A stretch of 50,071 bases of DNA from Bradyrhizobium murdochi (GCF_000472965.1 NZ_AXAU01000005.1:342501-392571), one strand, 5' to 3'. Positions 1-8,010 are shown, counted from the stretch's first letter. Notes: a model not told the origin generated them from the sequence alone. Program-made: numbers and translations.

Positions 1-1101
1 GCCGTCCAGCATTTCGCCGGCGCGCAGATCGCGTTTTGCTACCGCAGCGACGTCGCCGCGAAAATCATGCGGCTGACCGGTCGGCTCGTTGCGTAGCGCG
101 GCCGAGAGGATCGAGATATTCAGCTCAAGTCCGATCAGATGATACGGCTTGTACATCGCCGCATATCGGCCTGATGCATCGGTCTTCAGCCCATATTGCC
201 TGAAGCAATCGGCAGCGTAATCGTTCGGCGCCTCCAGCACGACATAGACGCCCCAGCGCAGATCCCTGAATACAGGACGGCCGTCGCGCTCCAGCGAAGA
301 CACGACTTCCGCAAGACCAGCCTTCTCCAGCACGCCGCCCTTATCACTTGGCCGCATCACATGCGGCAGATCGTCGACGCCGCAAGGTGGAAACAGCAAC
401 CCATCCGACGGCACGTCCAGTCCGGTCGCGTTGGCGATCGCCGCCATTTCGATCGCGGATTTGGTGCCGTCCAGGAATGAGTTGAACATCTGCGGATTCA
501 TGCCGGCCGATTGTGCTTCGCCCGCCGTCAGCCCGTAATGCTGCCAGACGCCGTCCGGCGTCACGTCGTGATAGGCGGGGAGGTATTTGGTGCCCTTGCC
601 GGCGGCGACGACGCGAAAGCCCGTCGCGCGCGCCCAATCCACCATCTCCGCCGTCAGCGCCGGCTGGTCGCCATAGGCCAGCGAATAGACCACGCCAGCC
701 CTGCGCGCTTCCTGCGCCAGTAGCGGCCCGGCCAGCACGTCGGCCTCGACATTGACCATCACGACATGCTTGCCCGCCGCAATGGCCGCGCGGGCATGCC
801 TAATGCCGACGGCCGGGTTACCGGTAGCTTCCACCACGACGTCCACTGCGCTGTCGGCGATCGCGCGCGCGCCGTCGTCGGTGAAGACCGTCCGCGCGAT
901 CCTCGCCTGATCCCAGCCGACGGTGCGGCAGGCTTCGCGGGCCCGATCACGATTGATGTCGATGATGACGGGCACTTCGAGTCCCGGCGTATGCGGCACC
1001 TGCGACAGGAACATCGAGCCGAATTTTCCGGCGCCGATCAGCGCGACGCGAACCGGCTTGCCGGCCGCCAGGCGGGCGTTGAGAAGGTGGTGGAGGTTCA
1101 T
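1..1101 (-). CDS. NAD(P)-dependent oxidoreductase with C-terminal SAF domain (partial, cut by window edge)
   Basis: The reading frame is open from an ATG at 1101 to the window edge (367 codons, no stop), so the C-terminus is missing. The N-terminus has a Rossmann nucleotide-binding segment (VALIGAGKFGSMFL, about residues 19-32), followed by a homoserine-dehydrogenase-like core including VVVEATGNP and GKHVVMVNVEADVL. The last visible residues (VAKRDLRAGEMLDG) resemble the start of a SAF domain, as in SAF-containing oxidoreductases near carbohydrate or polyol catabolic genes. The substrate cannot be read from sequence. It lies on the same strand as the dioxygenase and GntR regulator upstream, separated from the dioxygenase by a palindromic repeat, so co-regulation is plausible but not shown. 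Family assignment is firm; the role is inferred. Confidence 0.85.
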   Translation of the reverse strand, partial: MNLHHLLNARLAAGKPVRVALIGAGKFGSMFLSQVPHTPGLEVPVIIDINRDRAREACRTVGWDQARIARTVFTDDGARAIADSAVDVVVEATGNPAVGIRHARAAIAAGKHVVMVNVEADVLAGPLLAQEARRAGVVYSLAYGDQPALTAEMVDWARATGFRVVAAGKGTKYLPAYHDVTPDGVWQHYGLTAGEAQSAGMNPQMFNSFLDGTKSAIEMAAIANATGLDVPSDGLLFPPCGVDDLPHVMRPSDKGGVLEKAGLAEVVSSLERDGRPVFRDLRWGVYVVLEAPNDYAADCFRQYGLKTDASGRYAAMYKPYHLIGLELNISILSAALRNEPTGQPHDFRGDVAAVAKRDLRAGEMLDG

Positions 1102-1120
1102 GGAGAGTTTCCAGTTATCG

Positions 1121-1268
1121 TGTCCCGGACGCGGTGCAGCCTAGGCGATGCGAAGCATCGTCCGGAAGTGCTGCTCCGCAGAGCCGGGACCCATGAAGGA
1201 GATACGACGGGAGTGGGCCCCGGCTCAGCAGCGCACCGCTTCGCGCTGCGCTGCGTCCGGGGCACGAG
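1121..1268. repeat. Intergenic palindromic repeat (GTCCCGGACGC-type)
   Basis: This gene-free stretch between the oxidoreductase and the dioxygenase is made of complementary arms: a TCCCGGACGCGGTGCAGC arm, then CGCAGAGCCGGGAC, then a second hairpin-rich part CAGCGCACCGCTTCGCGCTG ending in GTCCGGGGCACGAG. I recognise the pattern as a dispersed Bradyrhizobium-type repeat. That is from memory and was not searched. Confidence 0.6.
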
Positions 1269-1272
1269 AGCC

Positions 1273-2073
1273 TCACTCCGCGGCTTGCCGATGCGCACGC
1301 GCGAGCCGCAGCAGCGCGTCATCGTCGACGGTCTGGATCGGCGTGAAGTCGCGATGCGCGATGTAGTCGGGCCTCGTCGGCGTGCGAATGTAGTTCGAGA
1401 CTGCATTCAGCGTCAGGTAGACGATCTTGCGCGGGTAGGGCGTGATGTTGCCGCTTGATCCGTGCACCAGATTGCCGTGGAACATCAGCATGCCGCCGGC
1501 CTTGCCGGTGGGGGCGACGATGCCGCCTTCCTTCACCAGCCGGGTGACAGTCTCCTCATCCAAGGTCCACAGCGGATAGGACGTCGTTTCCAGATCATGC
1601 GAGGCCTTGAGGTCGCCGGCGTGCTGGCTCTTCGGCACCAGCATCAACGGGCCGTTGATCGGCATGACCTCGTCCAGGAAGATCGCGATGTTCATCGCGC
1701 GCGGCTCCGGCATGCCGTCGTCGCGCTTCCAGGTGCCGTAATCCTGATGCCACTGCCAGACGTCACCGGTGAAGGCGGCTTTGGCGTTGATCTTGAATTG
1801 ATGCATGTAGACCTTCTCGCCGAAGATCTGCTCGATCGGCTCGATCATGCGTGGATGCGCGCCGAGAGCGCCGAACGCCTCGTTATAGAGATGCGCGGCA
1901 AAGGCGGTGCGCGGCGCGCCGCTCTTCTCGCGCCACACCTCCGGGCGGTTGGTGTCGTAGATGCTGACGGCTTCGCGGGCGAGATAATCCACTTCCTCCT
2001 GGCTGAATAGCTCGGGCAGGAACAGCCAGCCTTCGCGGTTGAAGAATTCGATCTGCTGTGGCGTCAGTTTCAT
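1273..2073 (-). CDS. Phytanoyl-CoA dioxygenase (PhyH) family Fe(II)/2-oxoglutarate oxygenase
   Basis: A 266-residue protein of the PhyH family, cytosolic enzymes that hydroxylate small organic substrates using Fe(II), O2 and 2-oxoglutarate. The metal-binding HxD is in WQWHQDYG, the distal His is in NLVHGSSGN, and the Arg expected to bind the 2-oxoglutarate carboxylate is in YPRKIVYLT. The length is normal for the family. I chose the ATG at 2073 because a perfect AGGAGG (complement of 2081-2086) precedes it; an upstream ATG at 2112 would add 13 low-complexity residues across the Shine-Dalgarno site. It follows the GntR gene on the same strand and may be regulated by it. The substrate is unknown. 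Confidence 0.92.
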   Translation of the reverse strand: MKLTPQQIEFFNREGWLFLPELFSQEEVDYLAREAVSIYDTNRPEVWREKSGAPRTAFAAHLYNEAFGALGAHPRMIEPIEQIFGEKVYMHQFKINAKAAFTGDVWQWHQDYGTWKRDDGMPEPRAMNIAIFLDEVMPINGPLMLVPKSQHAGDLKASHDLETTSYPLWTLDEETVTRLVKEGGIVAPTGKAGGMLMFHGNLVHGSSGNITPYPRKIVYLTLNAVSNYIRTPTRPDYIAHRDFTPIQTVDDDALLRLARAHRQAAE

Positions 2074-2107
2074 GGTGTTTCCTCCTTTGGTTTTTGTTTT
2101 CTCTCCC

Positions 2108-2200
2108 CTCATGGTGAGGAGCGCGTCTTCGCGCGTCTCGAACCATGAGGCCCGTGACCCATCCTTCGAGACGCCGCTTCGCGGCTCCTCAGGATGAGGA
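2108..2200. repeat. Intergenic palindromic repeat (CCTCATCCTGAGGAG family, copy 1)
   Basis: Two hairpins joined by GGCCCGTGACCC. One arm pair is around CATGGTGAGGAGCGCG/CGCGTCTCGAACCATGAGG; the other is CCTTCGAGACGCCGC/GCGGCTCCTCAGGATGAGG. The same element, inverted and diverged, lies at 12603-12701. It occupies most of the gap between the dioxygenase and the GntR gene. Confidence 0.75.
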
Positions 2201-2206
2201 CCTGCA

Positions 2207-2881
2207 CTACGCCGCCCTATCCGTCGCCCTCAGTCTCTCCTCAGTCATCCGCCCGGCCGTCTGCGCATGCGCCAGCGCCGCGGCCTCCGCCGTCCTGGCA
2301 TTGCCGGCGAAAATCTGCGCCGCAATAGCCTCATGCTCTTCCCAGGCGCGCTCGCGGTAATCGAGCTCCGCCAGCACGGTCGCCATCGAGCGGCGCATAT
2401 GCGGCCATTGCGGCGCGATCATTTCCTCGATCGCCGGATTGCCCGCGAGGCGATAGACGGCGCTGTGAAAATCGACGTCGAGGGCGATCAGCCGCGAAAG
2501 CGGCGTGTCTTTGCCGATGCTCCGCCCGGCCTGCAGCGCGGCCTCGAGTTGCGCGCGCCCGGAAGCGTCGGCTCTCGCCCGCCCAGCCGCGAGCTTGGCT
2601 GCCAGCGCGTCGATCGCGCCTCGCACTTCGTAGAGCTGGCGAATGCGTTCGGGATCGAGCCGGATGACCTCAAAGCCGCGGCGGCCGCTTTCGGCGACGA
2701 GCCCCTGCCGATGCAGCAGATGCAGCGCATGGGACACCGGCTGGCGCGATACGCCGAGCTTTTCTGCAAGCTCGTTCTGCCGGATGCGATGCCCGGGCGG
2801 CAACGAACGATCGGTGATTGCCTCGAGGATCCGGGCATAGACCTGGTCGATCAGGTTGGGGAGTGGATCCAAGGGGATCAT
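2207..2881 (-). CDS. GntR family transcriptional regulator (FadR/FCD type)
   Basis: A 224-residue regulator. The N-terminal winged helix (about residues 8-70) contains LPPGHRIRQNELAEKLGVSR and QPVSHALHLLHRQGL, typical of GntR proteins. The C-terminal all-helical FCD ligand-binding domain follows (about 85-215), with DFHSAVYRLAGNP and the metal-ligand-like WEEHEAI. FCD regulators usually bind small carboxylates. The gene is the first of a minus-strand series with the dioxygenase and SAF oxidoreductase, so control of these is the simplest reading. Two overlapping palindromes lie just upstream (2904-2920) and may be its autoregulatory operator. Confidence 0.93.
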   Translation of the reverse strand: MIPLDPLPNLIDQVYARILEAITDRSLPPGHRIRQNELAEKLGVSRQPVSHALHLLHRQGLVAESGRRGFEVIRLDPERIRQLYEVRGAIDALAAKLAAGRARADASGRAQLEAALQAGRSIGKDTPLSRLIALDVDFHSAVYRLAGNPAIEEMIAPQWPHMRRSMATVLAELDYRERAWEEHEAIAAQIFAGNARTAEAAALAHAQTAGRMTEERLRATDRAA

Positions 2882-2903
2882 GCCGGGCCGTCCTTTTGGA
2901 ATA

Positions 2904-2920
2904 CGGAATTCCGAATTCGG
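2904..2920. promoter_or_regulatory. Overlapping palindromes upstream of the GntR gene (candidate operator)
   Basis: CGGAATTCCG (2904-2913) and CCGAATTCGG (2911-2920) are perfect 10-bp palindromes sharing three bases, 23-39 bp upstream of the GntR start codon and in the gap to the divergent methyltransferase gene. GntR/FCD regulators commonly bind short palindromes next to their own gene. Binding is inferred. Confidence 0.45.
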
Positions 2921-3024
2921 AAGTTAGCGACCGGCCCTGGCTGCGTCAAGGGGCTGTGGGGAGACTCACAATTGTCGCGCGCCCGGCAGGCTATATTTCG
3001 ACGGGGCGTGATCGGAGGGTGATC

Positions 3025-3846
3025 ATGGACAACAATGCCGCGAGTTTCACGGGCAGCATCCCGCATTACTACGATCAGGGCCTCGGACCGGTCATTTTTG
3101 TCGAATATGCCGCTGACATTGCGCAACGCGTCGCGGCTGGCCGCCCGGCGCGGGTCCTGGAGACAGCGGCCGGCACCGGCATCGTTACGCGCAAGCTACG
3201 AGATGCGTTGCCGGCCGATACCCAACTTACGGCGACCGATTTCAATCCGCCGATGCTCGATATTGCCCGCGCCAAGTTTCAGACCGGCGAGCAGGTTGCC
3301 TTCCAGCCGGCCGATGCGGTCGCGCTTCCCTTCGCCGATGCAAGCTTCGATGCGATCGTTTGCCAGTTCGGCCTAATGTTCTTTCCGGACCAGGCAAAAT
3401 CTTTTTCCGAGGCCTATCGTGTGCTCGCGCCCGGCGGCCGCTACGTGCTCAGCGTTTGGGACTCTCACCGCTACAATCCGTTCGGTAGGATCGCGCATGA
3501 AGTGGCGGGCCGATTCTTCGCGACCGACCCGCCGCAGTTTTACAACGTGCCGTTTTCCTGCCACCAGATCGATCCGATCAAGGAGATGCTGATCACGGTT
3601 GGCTTCGGCGACATCGGCATTGCCGTGATCAGTCAGGTAAGAGAACTCCCTGACGTCGCGACCTTCGCGCGGGCAGCCGTCCATGGCAATCCGCTGATCG
3701 ATCAGGTCCAGGCGCGCGGCGGCGTCGATCCGGACCAGATCGTCGACGCGATGGCGCAGGCGTTTCGCCGCGAATTCGGCGATCCCGGCCGGATGCCAGT
3801 TCAGGCGATCGTGTTCTCCGCAACAAAGATGACGCCGCTTACGTAA
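3025..3846 (+). CDS. Class I SAM-dependent methyltransferase
   Basis: A 273-residue methyltransferase with the SAM-binding glycine motif in VLETAAGTGIVTRKL (about residues 47-61), the acidic motif II in TATDFNPPML, and motif LPFADASFDAIVCQFGLMFF of the UbiE/Methyltransf_11 type. The ATG at 3025 is preceded by GGAGGG (3014-3019); the open frame upstream has no ribosome site and no similarity. It is divergent from the GntR gene and ends convergently with the sigma-factor gene, the two coding regions overlapping by 8 bp. The methyl acceptor is unknown. Confidence 0.92.
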   Translation: MDNNAASFTGSIPHYYDQGLGPVIFVEYAADIAQRVAAGRPARVLETAAGTGIVTRKLRDALPADTQLTATDFNPPMLDIARAKFQTGEQVAFQPADAVALPFADASFDAIVCQFGLMFFPDQAKSFSEAYRVLAPGGRYVLSVWDSHRYNPFGRIAHEVAGRFFATDPPQFYNVPFSCHQIDPIKEMLITVGFGDIGIAVISQVRELPDVATFARAAVHGNPLIDQVQARGGVDPDQIVDAMAQAFRREFGDPGRMPVQAIVFSATKMTPLT

Positions 3847-4696
3847 GCAGGTTTACGTCGAACTGTTCGATCCGCTCGGCATCGGCCACCGCTTCCACCG
3901 CCGATATCCTGTCGCCACTGATCGTCAGCCGCACCACGATGCGCAGTTGTCCGCCGAGAATGACAGCGAGCGCGAATGCACCGTCGACCAGCGCCGGCTT
4001 GGCGGCTTGTGCGCGTCCCTTGAAGGCTTCAGCCACCCCAGTAGCGCCACGGATTTCCGCGAACGAGCCCAGTCGCTGCGCGGCGGAATCGGCGCGGAAC
4101 ACCACGTCGGGATCGAGCACCGCGAGCAGCCCTTCGAAGTCGCCCTCGCGGGAGGCCTTGATGAAGGCCTCGACGATGCTTTTCTGCCGGCCGAAGTCGG
4201 GATCCGGCGGCGGCGTGCCCTGCACCCGGCGACGGGCGCGGCTGGCCAGTTGCCTTGCCGCGGCCGGCGTGCGGCCGACGATGGGCGCGATCTCCTCGAA
4301 CGGCACGGCGAACATGTCGTGCAGCACGAAAGCAAGCCGCTCCGCAGGTGCGAGCGTCTCCAGCACCACCAGCAGTGCTGCGCCGACCGAATCGGCCATC
4401 TCTGCGTCCCGCCCATGCTGGTCATCGGCGACAGGTTCCGGCACGTGCGGACCCATTGGTTCCTCGCGCCGCGATTTGCGCGAGCGCAGCATGTCAAGGC
4501 AGACGCGCGCGACGACCGTGGTCAGCCACCCCCCGAGGTTTTCGACCGCGCTGGTATCGGAGCGGCTCAGCCGCAGCCAGGTTTCCTGCACGGCATCGTC
4601 GACCTCGCTGGTCGAGCCCAGCATGCGGTAGGCCACCGCCCGCAGATGGGGCCGGTTGGCCTCGAATTTCTCAGCCAGAAACTTTTTCTCGTCCAT
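3839..4696 (-). CDS. ECF41-type RNA polymerase sigma factor with C-terminal SnoaL-like domain
   Basis: A 285-residue ECF sigma factor. Region 2 (about residues 10-80) includes AYRMLGSTSEVDDAVQETWL and WLTTVVARVCLDMLRSR. Region 4 (about 118-166) includes LAPAERLAFVLHDMF and IAPIVGRTPAAARQLASRAR. A roughly 110-residue SnoaL-like C-terminal domain replaces a separate anti-sigma factor, as in the ECF41 (SigJ-like) group. The inter-domain VPEPV matches the family's LPEP segment, but the family's DGGGR-type motif reads DSAAQ here. ECF41 genes are typically linked to carboxymuconolactone decarboxylase-type genes; one sits divergently next to it. An exact ECF41-like promoter lies upstream, suggesting autoregulation. 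The start at 4696 has only a weak ribosome site. Confidence 0.92.
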   Translation of the reverse strand: MDEKKFLAEKFEANRPHLRAVAYRMLGSTSEVDDAVQETWLRLSRSDTSAVENLGGWLTTVVARVCLDMLRSRKSRREEPMGPHVPEPVADDQHGRDAEMADSVGAALLVVLETLAPAERLAFVLHDMFAVPFEEIAPIVGRTPAAARQLASRARRRVQGTPPPDPDFGRQKSIVEAFIKASREGDFEGLLAVLDPDVVFRADSAAQRLGSFAEIRGATGVAEAFKGRAQAAKPALVDGAFALAVILGGQLRIVVRLTISGDRISAVEAVADAERIEQFDVNLLT

Positions 4697-4732
4697 CGGT
4701 CACATTCCCATGTCGCGTTCCGTCATGGTGAT

Positions 4733-4759
4733 GACGAACGAAAGCGCGCCGATGTGACA
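4733..4759 (-). promoter_or_regulatory. ECF41-like promoter for the sigma-factor gene
   Basis: On the minus strand TGTCACA (4759-4753), a 16-bp spacer and CGTC (4736-4733) match the ECF41 consensus I know (TGTCACA-N16-CGTC). The -10 element lies 36 bp upstream of the sigma-factor start codon, so it is well placed for autoregulated transcription. Confidence 0.65.
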
Positions 4760-4780
4760 GCAAATCGGCGCCGCCGCGTC
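4753..4780 (+). promoter_or_regulatory. Divergent ECF41-like promoter for the carboxymuconolactone decarboxylase gene
   Basis: On the plus strand TGTGACA (4753-4759), a 17-bp spacer and CGTC (4777-4780) resemble the ECF41 consensus with one mismatch and a spacer one base longer. The -35 heptamer is the same DNA as the minus-strand -35 element read from the other side. The CGTC lies about 30 bp upstream of the preferred start codon at 4811. Confidence 0.5.
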
Positions 4781-4810
4781 AAAAACAGAAACAAGCATAT
4801 GGAGCACCAA

Positions 4811-5269
4811 ATGATGCAACCCAGAATGAATCACCCCGTCATGGTCGTTCCCGACGCCATGAAGGCGCTGCAGGCGCTGGGTGACCTAACCAAGAACAGC
4901 CTGCCGGAAAAACTGCTTGAGCTGGTGCACCTGCGGGCCAGCCAGATCAACGGCTGCAGCGTCTGCGTCGACATGCACCCGAAACTCGCCAGGAAGGCCG
5001 GCGAAACCGACGACCGCCTGTTCGCGGTGGCGGCCTGGCGCGACACGCCCTATTTCACCGAAGCCGAGCGCGCGGCCCTGGCGTTGACGGAAGCGCTGAC
5101 CCGGATCAGCGACCGCGCCGATCCGGTGCCGGACGAGGTCTGGAGTGAGGTCGACAAGCGTTTCGACGAGGCGGAGCTCGCGGCGTTGATTCTGGCGATC
5201 GCCAATATCAATGTCTGGAACAGGCTTAACGTTGCCGTACGTCAGCCTGTGGGCGTCTGGAAGGTGTAG
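4811..5269 (+). CDS. Carboxymuconolactone decarboxylase family protein (AhpD-like)
   Basis: A 152-residue all-helical protein of the CMD/AhpD-like family. It keeps the redox-active cysteine pair in NGCSVCVDMH, which fits a thiol peroxidase-type role rather than ring-cleavage decarboxylation. The ATG at 4811 is preferred because GGAG (4801-4804) lies six bases upstream; an in-frame ATG at 4799 would give a leader of only a few bases from the predicted promoter. It is divergent from the ECF41-type sigma factor, the arrangement known for ECF41 target genes, and is followed by a strong terminator. The reading frame continues upstream only as antisense to the sigma gene. Confidence 0.9.
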   Translation: MMQPRMNHPVMVVPDAMKALQALGDLTKNSLPEKLLELVHLRASQINGCSVCVDMHPKLARKAGETDDRLFAVAAWRDTPYFTEAERAALALTEALTRISDRADPVPDEVWSEVDKRFDEAELAALILAIANINVWNRLNVAVRQPVGVWKV

Positions 5270-5349
5270 CGGGAAGGGAATCCCAAAACTATGGCCAATT
5301 TTAACGCGCCGGAACGTGCTTAATTCACCGGCGCGCGCTAAAACAACAG

Positions 5350-5380
5350 GCCCGGCCGGATCGGCCGGGCTTTCGCTTTT
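5350..5380 (+). terminator. Rho-independent terminator after the decarboxylase gene
   Basis: A perfect 9-bp stem GCCCGGCCG (5350-5358) / CGGCCGGGC (5362-5370) with a GAT loop is followed by TTTCGCTTTT. It lies 80 bp after the decarboxylase stop codon and separates it from the cyclase gene. Confidence 0.85.
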
Positions 5381-5403
5381 CCTGCTTCATCCCGTTTCCC
5401 AAC

Positions 5404-7164
5404 ATGTCCTTGGCTTTAGAACCTACCTCGATGCTGCGACCGACCATCCGCAAGCGAATCCTTGGCATCGCCATCGGGCTGATCTTCCTGATGGTGATCA
5501 TCTCGGCGCTGTCGACGGTGATGACGCGAAAAATTGCGCATCAGCTCGATGAGTTGACGACAAAGTATGTTGAAGCATATGGGCATCTGGCGCGGATGAA
5601 TGTCCGCTCGCTGGAGCAGGCGGTGGTGGCTCGCCGGACGGTATTCCTCAAGATACAGACGCCGCCGGACGAGACTGCCTTTGCCGATCAGCAAACCATC
5701 TATGAGGCGAAGGGCAGGGAGATCGACCAGGAGGCGCAGGCTGCCCGCGCCCTGATCATCGCAATCATTGAGGATCCGACCACCGTCTCCGACGACGCCA
5801 AGCTCGGACGGATCGAAAACCGGATCGAAACCATAACGAGCGACCTTCGCCGTTATCTGGACGAAGAGAGCAAGCGGATGTGGCCGCTGCTCGAAGCCGG
5901 CAACATGCCGGAAGTACGGGCCAGCCTTGTTCGGACCGACGCGCTTCGCGACGAATTCAATCGCAAGATTGAGGAAATCCGGCACGACATGCTGGAGCAG
6001 GTCCGCAGCGATGCGGCCGTGACGATGCGGGATCAGCAGCGCGCGATTGTCATCTCTGCGATCGTGACGATGCTTGCGGCCATTCTCGGACTGACGTTCG
6101 CGTTCTTTGTCAGCACCGGCATTACTCGCCCGGTGCGGCGGCTGCTGGACGGCACCCGCGCCGTCGAGGCCGGCCGGCTCGACGGATCGATCGACGTCAC
6201 CACGCGCGATGAAATTGGCCAGCTCACGGCCGCCTTCAACAACATGGTCGAGCAACTGCGCCACAAGGAGCACCTCCGCGAGACTTTCGGCCGCTACGTC
6301 GATCCGCGCGTGGTGGAAGGGTTGATCGACCAGCGATCGCTGACCGCCAGCGCCGGCGAGCGGCGGGTGATGACCGTGCTGTTCTGCGACATGCAGGGCT
6401 TTACCAGCCTCAGCGAGGGCATGACGCCGCAGGGCCTCGTCAAGGTGATGAACCACTATCTATCGACGATGTCAGGGCCGATCCGCAGCCATCGCGGCAT
6501 CATCGACAAGTATATCGGCGACGCGATCATGGCCTATTGGGGGCCTCCCTTTACCGAGCATAGCGAGCAGGCGCGCCTGGCCTGCCTCGCCGCAGTCGAG
6601 ATGGCCGATCGCGGTACGGCGCTGCGCAGGGAGTTGCCTGAATTGCTGGGCATACGCACCGTGCCGAGCGACTGCGACGTTCGCATTGGCGTTGCCACCG
6701 GTGAAGTGCTGGTCGGCAGCATCGGCTCGGAATTCATGATGAGCTACACGGTGATGGGGGATGCGGTTAATCTCGCATCGCGACTGGAGAACGCCAACAA
6801 GGTCTATGGCAGCCATTCGCTGGTTTCGGAGGTTGCGATCACGGCGGCCGGCGATGCAGTCGAATCCCGCGAGATCGATCGGCTGGTGGTTGCCGGTCAG
6901 ACCGTTCCCCAGGCCGTGTTCGATATCCTGGGGCGCAAGGGCGAGCTCACCGAGAAGCAATTGGCGTTGCGTGAGCGATATGCCAAAGGGCTTGCCGCCT
7001 ATCGGGAGCGCCGCTGGGACGACGCGCGTCGGGCCTTTCAGGCGGCGCTCGAGGCAGTCCCCAGCGACGGACCGGCCGCGGCGCTGGCCAGGCGTGTCGA
7101 GAATTTTCAGCTCAATCCGCCGGCCGCCGATTGGGATGGTGCGTGGCGGCTCGACCAGAAGTAA
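5404..7164 (+). CDS. Membrane-bound class III adenylate/guanylate cyclase with HAMP domain
   Basis: A 586-residue membrane sensor. Transmembrane segment 1 (about residues 20-38, LGIAIGLIFLMVIISALST) is followed by a helical periplasmic part of about 170 residues. Segment 2 (about 215-238) leads into a HAMP domain (STGITRPVRRLLDGTRAVEA to FNNMVEQL) and a class III cyclase domain (about 310-500). The metal-binding Asp residues are in VLFCDMQGFTSLSEG and DKYIGDAIMAYWG; the transition-state Asn and Arg are in AVNLASRLEN. A short helical tail of about 80 residues follows. Extracellular sensing controlling cyclic-nucleotide synthesis is likely; the ligand is unknown. Neither ATG at 5404 nor the alternative at 5431 has a clear ribosome site. 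It stands alone after a terminator. Confidence 0.93.
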   Translation: MSLALEPTSMLRPTIRKRILGIAIGLIFLMVIISALSTVMTRKIAHQLDELTTKYVEAYGHLARMNVRSLEQAVVARRTVFLKIQTPPDETAFADQQTIYEAKGREIDQEAQAARALIIAIIEDPTTVSDDAKLGRIENRIETITSDLRRYLDEESKRMWPLLEAGNMPEVRASLVRTDALRDEFNRKIEEIRHDMLEQVRSDAAVTMRDQQRAIVISAIVTMLAAILGLTFAFFVSTGITRPVRRLLDGTRAVEAGRLDGSIDVTTRDEIGQLTAAFNNMVEQLRHKEHLRETFGRYVDPRVVEGLIDQRSLTASAGERRVMTVLFCDMQGFTSLSEGMTPQGLVKVMNHYLSTMSGPIRSHRGIIDKYIGDAIMAYWGPPFTEHSEQARLACLAAVEMADRGTALRRELPELLGIRTVPSDCDVRIGVATGEVLVGSIGSEFMMSYTVMGDAVNLASRLENANKVYGSHSLVSEVAITAAGDAVESREIDRLVVAGQTVPQAVFDILGRKGELTEKQLALRERYAKGLAAYRERRWDDARRAFQAALEAVPSDGPAAALARRVENFQLNPPAADWDGAWRLDQK

Positions 7165-7180
7165 GAAGTCGGCGGTGCAT

Positions 7181-8005
7181 CTACCCCGCCAGGAAATCCA
7201 GCACGATCTCTGAAAACTCCTGCGGCGCCTGTTCGAACATCCAGTGGCGCGTGCGCGGGATCACCGCCGTCCGCGCGCCCGGAATGTGTTCGGCCAGCAC
7301 ACGCCAGATCACCGCCAGCGCGCCCCTGGTGTCGCCGCCGCCGATCAGCAGCATCGGTGTCCTGATCGCCTCCGCTTCGCTCTTCAGGAATGGCTGGCGG
7401 TTTTCGCCGACCTGGCCGAGCAGCGTATGGATATTGTCGCGCAATTGCTGCCGCGCCGCCGCCGGCCATCGCGCCCATGCGCCTTCGCCGTCGATGCCAT
7501 CGACGAACAGCGCCAGCGCGCCGTCAGTGTCACCGTTTCGCACCATCTCGGCCGCGATCGGAATGCGCGGGCCCAGCGGCACGGGGCCAGGAGGTGGACT
7601 GCTCGGCTGCAGCGACGGCTCGAGATCGCCGCCCGGTTCAGCAAGGACGGCCTTGCGCAATAAATCAGCCCGCGCCTGGGCCACCCGGAATCCGATATGG
7701 CCGCCGCGGGAATGGCCGATCAGATCGACCGGCCCGGCATTGAGTTTTTCGATGAATCCGATGACGTCTGCGACGTGCTGCGCCACCAGATAGTCGTTGC
7801 CGACGCCGTCCCAATGTTCCGGAAAGAACCGCCGCAGGCTCAGCGAGATTACGCGGTGCTGTTTCGATAGCGGCCCCAGCACGGCGTTCCAGGTGCGGAA
7901 ATCGCCGAGCGTGCCGTGCACGAGAACCAGCGGCGGGTTGTTGGCAGCGCCTTGGCCGACATCGAGATAGGCCAAGTCGTAGCCGTTGACGTTCAAGGTC
8001 TGCAT
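7181..8005 (-). CDS. Alpha/beta hydrolase (downstream tandem copy)
   Basis: A 274-residue alpha/beta hydrolase. The oxyanion-hole motif is VHGTLGDFRTW, the nucleophile elbow GHSRGG, a candidate catalytic Asp lies in GGGDTRG and the catalytic His in TRHWMFEQAPQ. The ATG at 8005 follows GGAGG and is eight bases beyond the stop of its upstream neighbour (positions 8013-8011); the longer frame runs into that gene. The two genes are clearly paralogous along their length (both begin QTL.VNGYD.AYLDVG) and form a two-gene operon from a tandem duplication. The substrate is unknown. Confidence 0.9.
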   Translation of the reverse strand: MQTLNVNGYDLAYLDVGQGAANNPPLVLVHGTLGDFRTWNAVLGPLSKQHRVISLSLRRFFPEHWDGVGNDYLVAQHVADVIGFIEKLNAGPVDLIGHSRGGHIGFRVAQARADLLRKAVLAEPGGDLEPSLQPSSPPPGPVPLGPRIPIAAEMVRNGDTDGALALFVDGIDGEGAWARWPAAARQQLRDNIHTLLGQVGENRQPFLKSEAEAIRTPMLLIGGGDTRGALAVIWRVLAEHIPGARTAVIPRTRHWMFEQAPQEFSEIVLDFLAG

Positions 8006-8010
8006 CGCGA

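Noticed and set aside
3947..4798. Long open plus-strand frame leading into the decarboxylase gene
   Set aside because: It is antisense to the sigma-factor gene, has no ribosome site, and family similarity begins only at 4811.
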